From positions 62,001-126,000 of the forward strand of contig NZ_NTGE01000111.1 of the NCBI RefSeq assembly GCF_002291145.1: DNA of 64,000 nt, written 5' to 3'. Shown here piece after piece: positions 51,019 to 59,496 of this stretch. Under the pieces are notes generated by a model. That model was not told where the DNA came from and made no database searches. It saw nothing but the letters and a program-made list of their open reading frames with translations. The stretch is from Streptomyces sp. SA15. Its GTDB lineage: Bacteria; Actinomycetota; Actinomycetes; Streptomycetales; Streptomycetaceae. Each line of letters begins with the position of its first letter. Positions within the stretch are counted from its first letter, which is position 1. A program made the translations under genes and the position numbers.

Positions 51019-51337
51019 CGAGGCAGGATTCTATGGACACGGCGCAGGCCCCTGCAGGGAATATCGGTCGCACACGCGCGCCTGAGCCGTGGGCGCACCC
51101 GCCAGCGTGGCTGACTGTCATGAGCTGAGGCTCAAGCGTTCCAAGGTCCAGCCTCCTCACTGGCCGCTCGACGAAGGAGCCGTGCCAGTCGCGTGCCAGA
51201 TCGTGCGGGGAATCACGGGGAACAGCGGGCACTGGCCCCGGTTGCGACCAGGGCTCCAACGCCACTCCACAGCAGGTCGGAGCAGCAAATGCCCCCAGAA
51301 AACCCAAGCTTCCCAAGCTGACGGTCTTCACGGCACC

Positions 51338-51757
51338 ATGGGTCCGCTGACTACAGGGGGTGTCGTGGGGAACAAGGAGACGGAGCAGGCCGCGGTCACG
51401 CATGTGATGGCCTTGGAGCGAGCCGCCGGCCGCGATCCGAAGGACGTCCGCACCTCGGGTCTCCCGTACGACGTGGAGAGTTCGCCTCGCATGATTGAGG
51501 TGAAGGCCTACAGTCGCTCGGCGCGTAGTGAAGCGCTGCCGCTGGAACACCGGCAGGTCGAGGCAGCCAAGGCGAACCCCGAGCGCTACTACCTCTATGT
51601 GGTCGACAACCTTGCGGGCCCCGACGGGACAGACGTCGGCGTGCGAATCCTGCACGGAGAGGCGCTTCTGGCAATGATCGAGCGAACCCAGCCCCAGATC
51701 ACGTATTGGCCCACGTTCAAGGCAGCCGAGTACGACCAGGCGGAACGGCTGCTGTGA
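51338..51757 (+). CDS. DUF3883 domain protein fragment
   Basis: About 139 residues matching the DUF3883 domain (VMALERAAGRDPKDVRTSGL...PRMIEVKAYSRSAR...RYYLYVVDNL). This domain usually forms the C-terminal part of larger nuclease or helicase-associated proteins. Here it stands alone. ATG 51338 or GTG 51365 could start it, the latter after a GGGGG stretch. It may be a truncated remnant. Nothing else is visible in 51758-51963. Confidence 0.55.
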   Translation: MGPLTTGGVVGNKETEQAAVTHVMALERAAGRDPKDVRTSGLPYDVESSPRMIEVKAYSRSARSEALPLEHRQVEAAKANPERYYLYVVDNLAGPDGTDVGVRILHGEALLAMIERTQPQITYWPTFKAAEYDQAERLL

Positions 51758-51963
51758 GCGCTGCGGTACAGCAGCGAAGTACAGCAACCACCACGAGCGC
51801 AGCCGACCGCCAAGAGCCGTCAGCGGCCGACTGACCAGCTCGCTGGACCTCAATGACCTCCCAGCTGAGAGTTCGGGACGAAGAGGTCGCGCCAAAGTTG
51901 TGCCGGGCGGGTACCTGCCGTTTTCCCAGGTCTAGGAATGCATTGACTCGTAAGGTGAGCCGC

Positions 51964-52119
51964 ATGTCATCGCCGCTGAGAGCAGACGAGCCAATCGCCA
52001 GCCAGGAAGCTTTCGTTGCCTTCCTGGCACGGCTCGCGGAGGACTACCGCCAACGTGGGGAGGAGTGGGAGAACTCCACTCTGGAGCGATTCCTTGAAGA
52101 CCGTCAGGGCACGCTCGGT
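51964..52119 (+). pseudogene. Truncated DUF7660-like gene
   Basis: MSSPLRADEPIASQEAFVAF continues to EEWENSTLERFLE, matching the first ~45 residues of DUF7660 proteins. The expected C-terminal half (AAWVEDMDGYY-type) is replaced by unrelated sequence that on the other strand is a copy of a sortase C-terminus. The gene appears cut by recombination. Confidence 0.45.
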
Positions 52120-52121
52120 GA

Positions 52122-52173
52122 AGTCTGTGCGGAAACCAGTACGCCGATCTTGTCGATGCGGTGTCCGCCCTGG
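52122..52173 (-). pseudogene. Duplicated tail of a sortase gene
   Basis: On the minus strand GHRIDKIGVLVSAQTS closely matches the C-terminus of the intact sortase 450 bp away (EHRIDKIGVLASTRAA). Only the last ~16 codons are recognisable. It is probably left by recombination between sortase genes. Confidence 0.45.
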
Positions 52174-52319
52174 TGCCCTCTCGCAATCGCTCGTACCAGC
52201 GCCCCTCCTGGCATGGGTGCGCCTGCCGACCGTCGCTGGCAGGGTCCTGGACGCGTACTTGTGGACGATGGGTGCAGCGCGCATCGTGGCCTTGCGTCGT
52301 CGAGCGGAGGAGCGACCGT

Positions 52320-52583
52320 ATGCCGCAGAATCCGGAGTTGCACATCTGGTTCCAGCCGGTCCATGGGGAAGCGCTGGCCGTCAGGAGCAGCGACTTCGAG
52401 ACGGTGGAGTCGGCTGTCGCCGCGTTGAACGAGGCGCTTGAACAGGGGCGCACGTTGCGGTTCGGGCTGATCGGCCCGGATGACGCCGAGAACGGGTTCG
52501 CTCTGGTCAACTTCGGCAATGTCGTGGCGGTGAAGGTGTGGCCGACGTCAGTGAGAGTTACTGACGATGGGCAGTACCTCTGA
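52320..52583 (+). CDS. Hypothetical protein
   Basis: An 87-aa protein (MPQNPELHIWFQPVHGEALA...) with a good ribosome-binding site (GGAGGAG seven bases before ATG 52320) and a full-length open frame. An alternating strand/helix pattern and no membrane segment suggest a small soluble alpha/beta protein. The family is not recognised. Confidence 0.6.
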   Translation: MPQNPELHIWFQPVHGEALAVRSSDFETVESAVAALNEALEQGRTLRFGLIGPDDAENGFALVNFGNVVAVKVWPTSVRVTDDGQYL

Positions 52584-52605
52584 CCGTGGCTCGGGCTTGC
52601 AGCCG

Positions 52606-53340
52606 TCAAGCCGCCCGTGTGGAGGCCAACACCCCGATCTTGTCTATGCGGTGTTCAGGGTTGCCCCTGTCGTCGCGCCAGTAGTTTCCGGCCGCGTTGT
52701 CCTCGGGCGTCGCGCAGGTGGAGATGGTGATCATGGCCTGGGTAGGGCGCTTGCCCGGGGAGCCCGGCACCGCCGCCCGCTGTTCGGCGAGTGAGCGCGC
52801 GGAGCGGAAGGAGGTCTGTCGGGTGTCGGTGATCTCGTACTCATAGATCTTGCCGCCCGACGTGACGAGGACCCGGTCGCCCTCGTCGAGGGACGGGAGC
52901 TCGCGCAGGGGGCCTCCGGCGGAAAGGCGGTGGGCCGTGACGAGGTAGTTGCCGACCTCGCCGGGGCCGACACCGCCTCGCTCACCGTACGGGCTGGCAC
53001 CGACACCGCGGTTCTGTATCCGTGTGCCCGGCCAGTCGTCCGTCGTCCCCTCGTACGGAATGACGCGCAGGTTCTTGAGGCCGATCGCCGGGATGGTGAT
53101 CCGGGCGGTCTGGCTCTGGGGGCTGGTTTTGCGAGGAGACGGCTGCGCCGGGGTCGGGGTCGGGGCCGTCGTATCCGAGGGAGTTTCCCGTACGGGCCCG
53201 GCGCGGCCGGTCGCCGAGGACGCCGCCGCACCCGGAGCCGTCGTGGACTCGCCGGCTGCGCTGCCGCCGGTGGAGCAGCCGAGCAGCACGGCGATGCCGG
53301 CGCCGGCAAGTATGGCGGGGAGGGCACGGGAACGGGGCAT
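52606..53340 (-). CDS. Lipoprotein-type sortase (class E/F-like)
   Basis: A 244-aa protein. The N-terminal lipobox is AVLLGCSTGG (Cys near residue 22), followed by a Ser/Thr/Pro linker and a sortase beta-barrel (about 85-240). The catalytic His lies in LVTAHRLS, the Cys in ITISTCATPEDN, and a downstream Arg in WRDDRGNPEHR. Sortases join surface proteins to peptidoglycan or to each other. Attachment through lipid rather than a transmembrane anchor is noteworthy. No substrate gene is adjacent. Confidence 0.83.
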   Translation of the reverse strand: MPRSRALPAILAGAGIAVLLGCSTGGSAAGESTTAPGAAASSATGRAGPVRETPSDTTAPTPTPAQPSPRKTSPQSQTARITIPAIGLKNLRVIPYEGTTDDWPGTRIQNRGVGASPYGERGGVGPGEVGNYLVTAHRLSAGGPLRELPSLDEGDRVLVTSGGKIYEYEITDTRQTSFRSARSLAEQRAAVPGSPGKRPTQAMITISTCATPEDNAAGNYWRDDRGNPEHRIDKIGVLASTRAA

Positions 53341-53597
53341 GGCACTCGGGTTCGTCAGCCGGATCGGGTCGCGCCATCGTGCGGGGAGGCCGGGCGCGTT
53401 GAAGGGGAAACGACTGGAGCCGACCGGGTGTTCCCCGTCCCGCCCCGGGGCGCAAGACACCCTGCGAGGGCTGCCCTCCCCCTCTCTCCATCAGCCGTAT
53501 GGCGGCGGTCCTCGCGGCAGTGAACGCGGAGCAGAAGGAGGATTCGGATAAGAGCGACCCAATGGTGACTACAGGCACGTTGGCGAAAGGTGATCCC

Positions 53598-53918
53598 ATG
53601 CCGAAGTACCTCTTCAAGGTCAAGTTGACCGTGGACGGACTGCAAGGCCTGCTCAAAGAGGGCGCCGCTGCGCGCCGTGAGGTCGTCGAGCGCTTGGTCC
53701 AGAGCCTGGACGGGCGGCTCGAATCGATGTATTGGGCCTTCGGCGAGGACGACGTCTACGTCACCGTGGAGTTCCCGGACAACACCTCCGCCGCGGCCAT
53801 GGGTCTGGTCACGTCAGCGGCCGGCGGCGTTCGCACGAGTACGGTCGTGCTGCTGACACCCGACGAGATCGACGAGGCGGTCCGTAAGAGGGTGGAGTAC
53901 CGCACCCCGGGTGCCTGA
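53598..53918 (+). CDS. GYD domain protein
   Basis: A 106-aa ferredoxin-like-fold protein of the GYD family (YLFKVKLTVDGLQGLLKEGA...). AAAGGTGA precedes ATG 53598. Function unknown. Three ACCCCCCGGTGCCTG-type direct repeats follow the stop at about 53919-53950. Confidence 0.8.
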   Translation: MPKYLFKVKLTVDGLQGLLKEGAAARREVVERLVQSLDGRLESMYWAFGEDDVYVTVEFPDNTSAAAMGLVTSAAGGVRTSTVVLLTPDEIDEAVRKRVEYRTPGA

Positions 53919-54025
53919 CCCCCCGGTGCCTGACCCCCCGGTGCCTGGCCGTCAGTAGAACCGCAGCCAGCAGAACCGCAGTAGAACCGTGCACCCGCCC
54001 CGGCCACTCATGGTGTGATGACCCC

Positions 54026-54418
54026 GTGAGCCGCGCCGCAGAAGAGACCAACCGCCGCATGCTCCGCGCCCGGGACGCCATGGACCGCGCCTACGCGCAG
54101 CCGCTGGACATTCCGGCCCTGGCCGGGATCGCCCATGTGTCCCAGGCACACTTCGCGCGCACCTTCCGGGCCACGTTCGGCGAGACGCCGCACCGCTACC
54201 TGCAGCGCCGGCGGGTCGAGCGGGCGATGTTCCTGTTGCGGGAGACCGACCGCAGTGTGACGGACATCTGCTTCGCCGTCGGATTCGGCAGCCCGGGGAC
54301 CTTCAGCCGCACGTTCCGCGACATCGTCGGTCGGTCGCCGAGGGCGTACCGGAAGGAAGCGGTGGCCGCGGCCGTCCCGACCTGCTTCACGATGGCGTGG
54401 ACGCGGCCGCACGCGTGA
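54026..54418 (+). CDS. AraC-family regulator, DNA-binding domain only
   Basis: A 130-aa protein consisting essentially of the AraC double helix-turn-helix (about 15-112: LDIPALAGIAHVSQAHFART... to CFAVGFGSPGTFSRTFRDIV) with a short C-terminal tail. There is no effector domain. It lies 89 bp upstream of a VOC-family gene and probably controls it. Start GTG 54026. Confidence 0.87.
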   Translation: MSRAAEETNRRMLRARDAMDRAYAQPLDIPALAGIAHVSQAHFARTFRATFGETPHRYLQRRRVERAMFLLRETDRSVTDICFAVGFGSPGTFSRTFRDIVGRSPRAYRKEAVAAAVPTCFTMAWTRPHA

Positions 54419-54507
54419 CCGCCACCAGCGACGCACAGCCCGTGACGTCCGTCGACTGAGCAGTTTTGGATAAGTTTTTCGTCCGGCTCACCCGTAGCGT
54501 GATGCAC

Positions 54508-54918
54508 ATGTTCACCGCCATCACGCACTCACAGATATACGTCCTCGACCAGGACGAGGCCCTCGACTTCTACGTCGGCAAGCTGGGCCTGGAGGTCAAC
54601 GCCGACGCCGACCTGGGCTTCATGCGCTGGTTGACCGTCAGCGTCCCCGGTCATCCGGAGCGCCAGATCCTGCTGGAGAAGCCGGGTCCGCCGGCGATGT
54701 CCGAGGAGACGGCGCAGCAGGTCCGCGAGCTGTTGACCAAGGGGGCGACCGGAGGCCACCTCATCCTCAGTACGGACGACTGCCGCAAGACCTACGAGAC
54801 GCTGCGGGGGAGAGGCGTCGAGTTCACCGAGGAGCCCACCGAGCGGCCGTACGGGATCGACTGCGGCCTGCGCGATCCCTTCGGCAACAGCATCCGCTTC
54901 ACTCAGCCGAAGGACTGA
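54508..54918 (+). CDS. VOC-family (glyoxalase/dioxygenase-like) protein
   Basis: A 136-aa vicinal-oxygen-chelate protein (ITHSQIYVLDQDEALDFYVG...PYGIDCGLRDPFGNSIRF) with a paired beta-alpha-beta3 fold. His in ITHSQI and Glu in the C-half are candidate metal ligands. TAGCGT a few bases upstream suggests a leaderless or near-leaderless start; ATG 54502 is an alternative. It is paired with the HTH-only AraC regulator. Confidence 0.85.
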   Translation: MFTAITHSQIYVLDQDEALDFYVGKLGLEVNADADLGFMRWLTVSVPGHPERQILLEKPGPPAMSEETAQQVRELLTKGATGGHLILSTDDCRKTYETLRGRGVEFTEEPTERPYGIDCGLRDPFGNSIRFTQPKD

Positions 54919-54998
54919 GAACCGCGGGAAGCGGCCACGAATCCTCTCGTCCCGGCCCGCGGGCCGCCGCAGGCCGGGACAGGTGGAGGGGCGGGCCG

Positions 54999-55247
54999 TC
55001 AGATCGACAGCGGTACCTTGTGGATCTCGTCCGCCTTGTGCCCCGCACGTTCGTGGACGCGCTCGACCGCGTCGGCCGAGGGGGCCTCGGAGAGGCAGTA
55101 GACGATTCCGGACTCGGGGTCCGCCCAGGCGCGCTCGAAGTGCACGCCCTCGTCCTTCTCTATGGCGAGGTCCGCGTCGTGCGCCTCCCTCAGCTGCTCG
55201 GGCGTGATGCCCTCGAACCCGTGGTGGACGTCCATGAACTGAGCCAT
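54999..55247 (-). CDS. DUF4242 nickel-binding ferredoxin-like protein (SCO4226-like)
   Basis: An 82-aa protein (MAQFMDVHHGFEGITPEQLR...) of the DUF4242 family. Its close relative SCO4226 of S. coelicolor is a dimeric nickel-binding protein. Candidate metal ligands include His in VHHGFEG and HFERAW. Nickel homeostasis is also represented by nur at 17786. It lies next to a Cys-rich small protein and phoU, all on the minus strand. Confidence 0.88.
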   Translation of the reverse strand: MAQFMDVHHGFEGITPEQLREAHDADLAIEKDEGVHFERAWADPESGIVYCLSEAPSADAVERVHERAGHKADEIHKVPLSI

Positions 55248-55375
55248 GCCTCGCACCTCCTTGTTCTTCCGAACTTGTTCTCGCGAGTGCGCGAGTGCGC
55301 GAGTGTGCTCGCCGGCTCTCTCTTCAGGGTGCGCCTGTACGGCAGCCGGGGCGACCCAGGGCCACCCGCACCGAC

Positions 55376-55406
55376 GAAGGGCCCCGGTTCCACACCGGGG
55401 CCCTTC
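55376..55406. terminator. Terminator hairpin
   Basis: GAAGGGCCCCGGT (55376-55388) and its exact complement (55394-55406), a 13-bp stem with a 5-nt loop, downstream of the Cys-rich small protein gene. Confidence 0.85.
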
Positions 55407-55438
55407 ACCGTCGTACGGATTCTCCGCGTCGTCAGCCG

Positions 55439-55612
55439 TCAGCCGCACTGGCACGGATTGCCCGACTGACACCCGCAGCCACACCCCGAGCCGCAGCCGC
55501 ACGCGCCGAAGAGCGGCAGGCTCCTGATCTCGGCGGGCTGCTCGGTCGGGCGTTCCTGCGTGGGGTCGGGCGTGGTGCTTGGGGTGCGGGGGGTGCTGGG
55601 GGATTCGGCCAT
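55439..55612 (-). CDS. 57-aa cysteine-rich small protein
   Basis: Too short for usual ORF calls. ATG 55612 has an excellent site GAGGAGGGACC. The first half is Pro/Thr-rich (MAESPSTPRTPSTTPDPTQE). The C-terminus is dense in Cys and Gly: a CGCGSGCGCGC stretch followed by QSGNPCQCG. It probably binds metal. It lies between phoU and the nickel-binding DUF4242 gene, all codirectional. Family not recognised beyond being a conserved-looking actinobacterial small protein. Confidence 0.75.
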   Translation of the reverse strand: MAESPSTPRTPSTTPDPTQERPTEQPAEIRSLPLFGACGCGSGCGCGCQSGNPCQCG

Positions 55613-55771
55613 GGTCCCTCCTCAAGGCTGGTGCCTGTGCCCAGGTACCTGTGCCCATTGGATGTCCGCCCCGCTGGGCGCATCAACGGCGCACTGTGGC
55701 TCGCACGCGCCCCGAACAGGACCCAACAGGCCCCCGCACTCCCCAGAAGGAATCAGGCCCCGTAGAAGGAA

Positions 55772-56473
55772 TCAGGCCCCGTCCGCGCCCGCCGCCGGCT
55801 GGATCTCCGGCTGGACATCCTGCTGGAGCTCGTCCGCGTGCTCGCCCGTCACGAGGTACACCACGCGCTTGGCGACGGCCACGGCGTGGTCGGCGTACCG
55901 CTCGTAGTAGCGGCCGAGCAGCGTGACGTCGACGGCCGTCTCGATGCCGTGCTTCCAGCGGTCGTCCATCAGGTGCTGGAAGAGGGTGCGGTGCAGCAGG
56001 TCCATCTCGTCGTCGTCCTGCTCCAGCTGGAGTGCCAGGTCGACGTCCTTCGTGACGATCACCTCGGCCGACTTCGCCATCAGGCGCTGCGCGAGCTGAC
56101 CCATCTCCAGGATCGTCGCGTGCAGGTCGTGCGGGATCGCGCGCTCGGGGAAGCGGAGGCGCGCCAGCTTCGCCACGTGCTGGGCCAGGTCGCCGGAGCG
56201 CTCCAGGTCGGCCGACATCCGCAGGGACGTGACGACGATCCGCAGATCCGTCGCCACCGGCTGCTGGCGGGCCAGCAGGGCTATCGCCCGGGCCTCCAGG
56301 TCGTGCTGCAGATCGTCGACCTTCTGGTCGGCCTCGATGACGCTCTCGGCCAGCTTCAGGTCGGAGTCGAGAATCGCCGTCGTGGCGCGCCCGATCGCCG
56401 ACCCGACCAGCCGGGCCATCTCCACCAGACCGTCGCCGATCGAATCAAGTTCCTCGTGGTACGCGTCCCGCAT
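55772..56473 (-). CDS. phoU: Phosphate signalling protein PhoU
   Basis: A 233-aa protein with two three-helix PhoU repeats (MRDAYHEELDSIGDGLVEMA...; metal-binding acidic motifs such as ARLRFPERAIPHDL and DRWKHGIETAVDVTLLGRYYERYADH). PhoU modulates the PhoR-PhoP response to phosphate and Pst activity. It is divergent from phoRP, as in S. coelicolor, with a PHO box between. The C-terminus is Gln/Asp-rich. Confidence 0.96.
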   Translation of the reverse strand: MRDAYHEELDSIGDGLVEMARLVGSAIGRATTAILDSDLKLAESVIEADQKVDDLQHDLEARAIALLARQQPVATDLRIVVTSLRMSADLERSGDLAQHVAKLARLRFPERAIPHDLHATILEMGQLAQRLMAKSAEVIVTKDVDLALQLEQDDDEMDLLHRTLFQHLMDDRWKHGIETAVDVTLLGRYYERYADHAVAVAKRVVYLVTGEHADELQQDVQPEIQPAAGADGA

Positions 56474-56511
56474 CAGGGTTCCCTCTCGTACGTGTGCCTA
56501 CGCTGTGCAAC

Positions 56512-56579
56512 ACCGGCTGTGCGAACCGACCGAAACCGGCTGTGCGAACCGACCAATACCGGCCGTGCAAACCGGCCCC
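56512..56579. repeat. 23-bp tandem repeat in the phoU leader region
   Basis: Three copies beginning ACCGGCTGTGCGAACCGACC at 56512, 56535 and 56558 (the last degenerate), period 23 bp, between the phoU start and the PHO box. No known role. Confidence 0.7.
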
Positions 56580-56618
56580 TCGCACCCCACGCTCCCACGT
56601 TCCGGCCACTACGCGTCG

Positions 56619-56662
56619 GTTTCCGTCACCTCAAATGAACCAACACTGGCTCCAAGGTGAAC
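56619..56662 (-). promoter_or_regulatory. PHO box between phoU and phoRP
   Basis: Minus-strand reading gives 11-bp units GTTCACCTTGG (56662-56652), AGCCAGTGTTG, GTTCATTTGAG (56640-56630) and GTGACGGAAAC. The GTTCAYYYR core matches the Streptomyces PhoP direct-repeat unit, spaced exactly 11 bp. It should bind PhoP-P and control phoU and phoRP. Confidence 0.75.
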
Positions 56663-56735
56663 TCTGAGCGACGAGTGTTCGAGCTCGCACTCGGATGGCT
56701 GTGGCCAGCGGCTCTCCCGTGCCTAACCTGGGTGC

Positions 56736-57992
56736 ATGGACGTGAACGCGGCGGTCGCCGCAGCGGCAGCGATCGCCGGTGTGCTCACCGGCGTGATCGC
56801 CATGCTGGCGTTCCGCTGGAGCGAGCGGGAGCAGAAACGCCCCACTCGCACCTCCCTGCACACGGACCCGGTGCTTCCGCCGGGCGTGGACACCGTCCTG
56901 TCCGTGCTCCGGTCCTCGGCCGTCGTACTCGACGAGGCGGACGCCGTAGTCAAGGCCAGCTCCGCCGCGTACGCCCTCGGACTGGTCCGCGGCGGCAGGC
57001 TCTCCATCGAGCCGATGCTCCGGATGGCGCGGGACACCAGACGGGACGGGGAGATACGGCAGGTCGAACTGGATCTGCCCAGGCGGGGGAGCGGACGCGG
57101 AGAGGCCCTCGCCGTTTCCGCGCGCGTCGCGCCCCTCGGCTCCCGGCTGGTGCTGCTCCTCGTCGAGGACCTCACCGAAGCCCGGCGCATCGAGGCGGTC
57201 CGGCGCGACTTCGTCGCGAACGTCAGCCACGAGCTCAAGACCCCCGTCGGCGCGCTCTCCCTCCTGTCCGAGGCCGTCATGGACGCCTCCGACGATCCGG
57301 AGGCGGTGGAGCGCTTCGCCGGACGCATGCAGATCGAGGCCACGCGGCTGACCAGTCTGGTGCAGGAGCTCATCGACCTCTCCCGGGTGCAGAACGACGA
57401 CCCGCTGGAGGACGCCGAACCGGTCCGCGTCGACGAACTCGTCGCCGAGGCCATCGACCGGTGCCGGCACGCGGCCGGCACCAAGCAGATCACCATGGCC
57501 GCCGGCGGCACCGCCGACCTGCATGTCTGGGGCCACCGCGGCCAGCTCGCCGCCGCCCTCGGCAACCTCGTCGAGAACGCCGTCAACTACTCGCCCGCGC
57601 GCACCCGCGTCGGCATCGCCGCCCGCCGGGTGAACGCGCCCGGCGGGGACATGATCGAGGTCGCCGTCACCGACCAGGGCATCGGGATATCCGACAGAGA
57701 CAAGGAGCGCATCTTCGAGCGCTTCTACCGCGTCGACCCGGCCCGCTCCCGTGCCACCGGCGGCACGGGCCTGGGACTGGCGATCGTCAAGCACGTGGCC
57801 GCCTCGCACGGCGGGGAGGTCACGGTGTGGAGCTCCGAGGGACAGGGCTCCACCTTCACCCTCAGGCTGCCGGAGGCGGGTGCGGCCCGCGACCGCGCGC
57901 ACCAGCACCCCGGACTCGACGACGAGGCCGGGCAGTCCCCCACCGAGTCATCCCCGTACGAACCGCTTCCCGCCCCGGAGGTCCTTCCGTGA
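56736..57992 (+). CDS. phoR: Phosphate sensor histidine kinase PhoR
   Basis: A 418-aa kinase. One N-terminal membrane helix (about 8-27), a PAS-like region, H-box VSHELKTPVGA with His165, and a full HATPase domain (N-box ENAVNYSP, DQGIGI, GGTGLGLAIVKH). It has a single membrane segment and no large external sensor, as in other actinobacterial PhoR. Its stop overlaps the phoP start. The C-terminal ~35 residues are disordered (Pro/Ser-rich). Confidence 0.95.
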   Translation: MDVNAAVAAAAAIAGVLTGVIAMLAFRWSEREQKRPTRTSLHTDPVLPPGVDTVLSVLRSSAVVLDEADAVVKASSAAYALGLVRGGRLSIEPMLRMARDTRRDGEIRQVELDLPRRGSGRGEALAVSARVAPLGSRLVLLLVEDLTEARRIEAVRRDFVANVSHELKTPVGALSLLSEAVMDASDDPEAVERFAGRMQIEATRLTSLVQELIDLSRVQNDDPLEDAEPVRVDELVAEAIDRCRHAAGTKQITMAAGGTADLHVWGHRGQLAAALGNLVENAVNYSPARTRVGIAARRVNAPGGDMIEVAVTDQGIGISDRDKERIFERFYRVDPARSRATGGTGLGLAIVKHVAASHGGEVTVWSSEGQGSTFTLRLPEAGAARDRAHQHPGLDDEAGQSPTESSPYEPLPAPEVLP

Positions 57993-58669
57993 CCCGAGTG
58001 CTCGTCGTCGAGGACGAGGAGTCCTTCTCCGACGCCCTGTCGTACATGCTCCGCAAGGAGGGCTTCGAGGTCGCCGTCGCGACCACGGGGCCCGACGGAC
58101 TCGACGAGTTCGAGCGCAACGGCGCCGACCTCGTCCTCCTCGACCTGATGCTGCCCGGCCTGCCGGGCACGGAGGTCTGCCGTCAGCTGCGCGGCCGTTC
58201 CAACGTCCCCGTCATCATGGTGACCGCCAAGGACAGCGAGATCGACAAGGTCGTGGGCCTGGAAATAGGAGCCGATGACTATGTCACCAAGCCCTTCTCC
58301 TCCCGCGAGCTGGTGGCCCGCATCCGGGCCGTACTGCGCCGCCGCGGCGAGCCCGAGGAGGTCACCCCGGCCGCGCTGGAGGCCGGTCCGGTCCGCATGG
58401 ACGTCGACCGTCACGTGGTCACGGTCTCGGGCTCCAAGGTCGACCTTCCTCTCAAGGAGTTCGACCTGCTGGAGATGCTGCTGCGCAACGCGGGCCGCGT
58501 CCTGACCCGCATGCAGCTCATCGACCGCGTCTGGGGCGCCGACTACGTCGGCGACACCAAGACCCTCGACGTCCACGTCAAGCGCCTGCGCGCCAAGATC
58601 GAGCCGGATCCCGGTGCGCCGCGGTACCTGGTGACGGTTCGTGGCCTGGGCTACAAGTTCGAGCCGTAA
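57989..58669 (+). CDS. phoP: Phosphate response regulator PhoP
   Basis: A 226-aa OmpR-family regulator. The receiver domain has phospho-acceptor Asp52 (LVLLDLMLPG) and the winged-helix domain (about 130-225) ends VRGLGYKFEP. GTG 57989 overlaps the phoR stop. PhoP controls the pho regulon, antibiotic synthesis and, by competition, GlnR targets; glnR is also in this window. A strong terminator follows. Confidence 0.96.
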   Translation: MTRVLVVEDEESFSDALSYMLRKEGFEVAVATTGPDGLDEFERNGADLVLLDLMLPGLPGTEVCRQLRGRSNVPVIMVTAKDSEIDKVVGLEIGADDYVTKPFSSRELVARIRAVLRRRGEPEEVTPAALEAGPVRMDVDRHVVTVSGSKVDLPLKEFDLLEMLLRNAGRVLTRMQLIDRVWGADYVGDTKTLDVHVKRLRAKIEPDPGAPRYLVTVRGLGYKFEP

Positions 58670-58692
58670 GCCATAGCCATCTACTGACGCGG

Positions 58693-58727
58693 GAAGGGCG
58701 GGACCTCTCGGAGAGGTCCCGCCCTTC
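58693..58727. terminator. Terminator after phoRP
   Basis: GAAGGGCGGGACCTC (58693-58707) pairs perfectly with 58713-58727, a 15-bp stem with a 5-nt loop. It is followed by GTCGTACGACGGTCTCGTACG direct-repeat-like sequence to 58800. Confidence 0.9.
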
Positions 58728-58803
58728 TGTCGTACGACGGTCTCGTACGGCTGTCTCGACGACGGTCTCGTACGGCTGTCGTACGGCTGTGTCGGACGGC
58801 CGC

Positions 58804-59496
58804 TCAGTGATCGGCGGCCGGCGATTCGGTCGTGCTCGCGGAGGCCGCGTCCGTCGGGGTGGTCGCGTCGTCCGGGGTGCCCGGCGACGCGGTGCCGGTG
58901 GGCGTGCCCGAGGCCTCCTCGCCCGGCTCCTCGCCCGCGCCCGGCTCCCCGCTCGGGGTCGCCGACGCACCGGGCGCCGCCGGGACCTCGGTCGGGCCCC
59001 ACTTGGAGAAGTAGCTGTCGGCCGGGACGACGAAGGCGCGCAGGCTCACCTCACCGGTCTTGCTGAAGGTGAAGGTGACCTTCTGCGCGTTGCCGTCCTT
59101 GACGCTCTCGCCGACCTGCTTCAGCGAGGCCGAGGCGTTGCCCTCGCCGCCGAGGATGACGGAGCCGCCCGCCGGGACGGTCAGCTCGCCGTTGCCCGTG
59201 GCGGGCTTGAGCTCCGCGTCGCCGGCGCCGGCGACGTTGATGGACTCCAGCGTCTGGGCGGTGCGGCCGGTGTTGAACAGGGTGGCGGAGACCGCGGCCG
59301 GCCCCTTGGCCTCGGGGTCGGGCTGGGTGATGACGACGGCGTTCTGGATCTTGATGTCGCCGACGGAGGTGGCCGCGTTGTCCGGCTTGATCTCCAGACT
59401 CTGGGCGTTGTTGCCGGCACCGCACGCGGCGAGCGAGGCGATCGAGAACGCGATGACGGCGGCGGCGAGGGCGCCGCGTCGAAGGCTGCTGCTCAC
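58804..59496 (-). CDS. Secreted lipoprotein
   Basis: A 230-aa protein. The signal peptide has a lipobox ASLAACGAGN (lipidated Cys25), followed by a beta-rich domain (about 35-165) of a DUF461/copper-chaperone-like type. A long Pro/Ala/Thr/Glu disordered C-terminus follows. It converges on phoP. The putative metal-binding role is only a family suggestion, since conserved Met/His ligands of PCuAC are not evident. Confidence 0.75.
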   Translation of the reverse strand: MSSSLRRGALAAAVIAFSIASLAACGAGNNAQSLEIKPDNAATSVGDIKIQNAVVITQPDPEAKGPAAVSATLFNTGRTAQTLESINVAGAGDAELKPATGNGELTVPAGGSVILGGEGNASASLKQVGESVKDGNAQKVTFTFSKTGEVSLRAFVVPADSYFSKWGPTEVPAAPGASATPSGEPGAGEEPGEEASGTPTGTASPGTPDDATTPTDAASASTTESPAADH

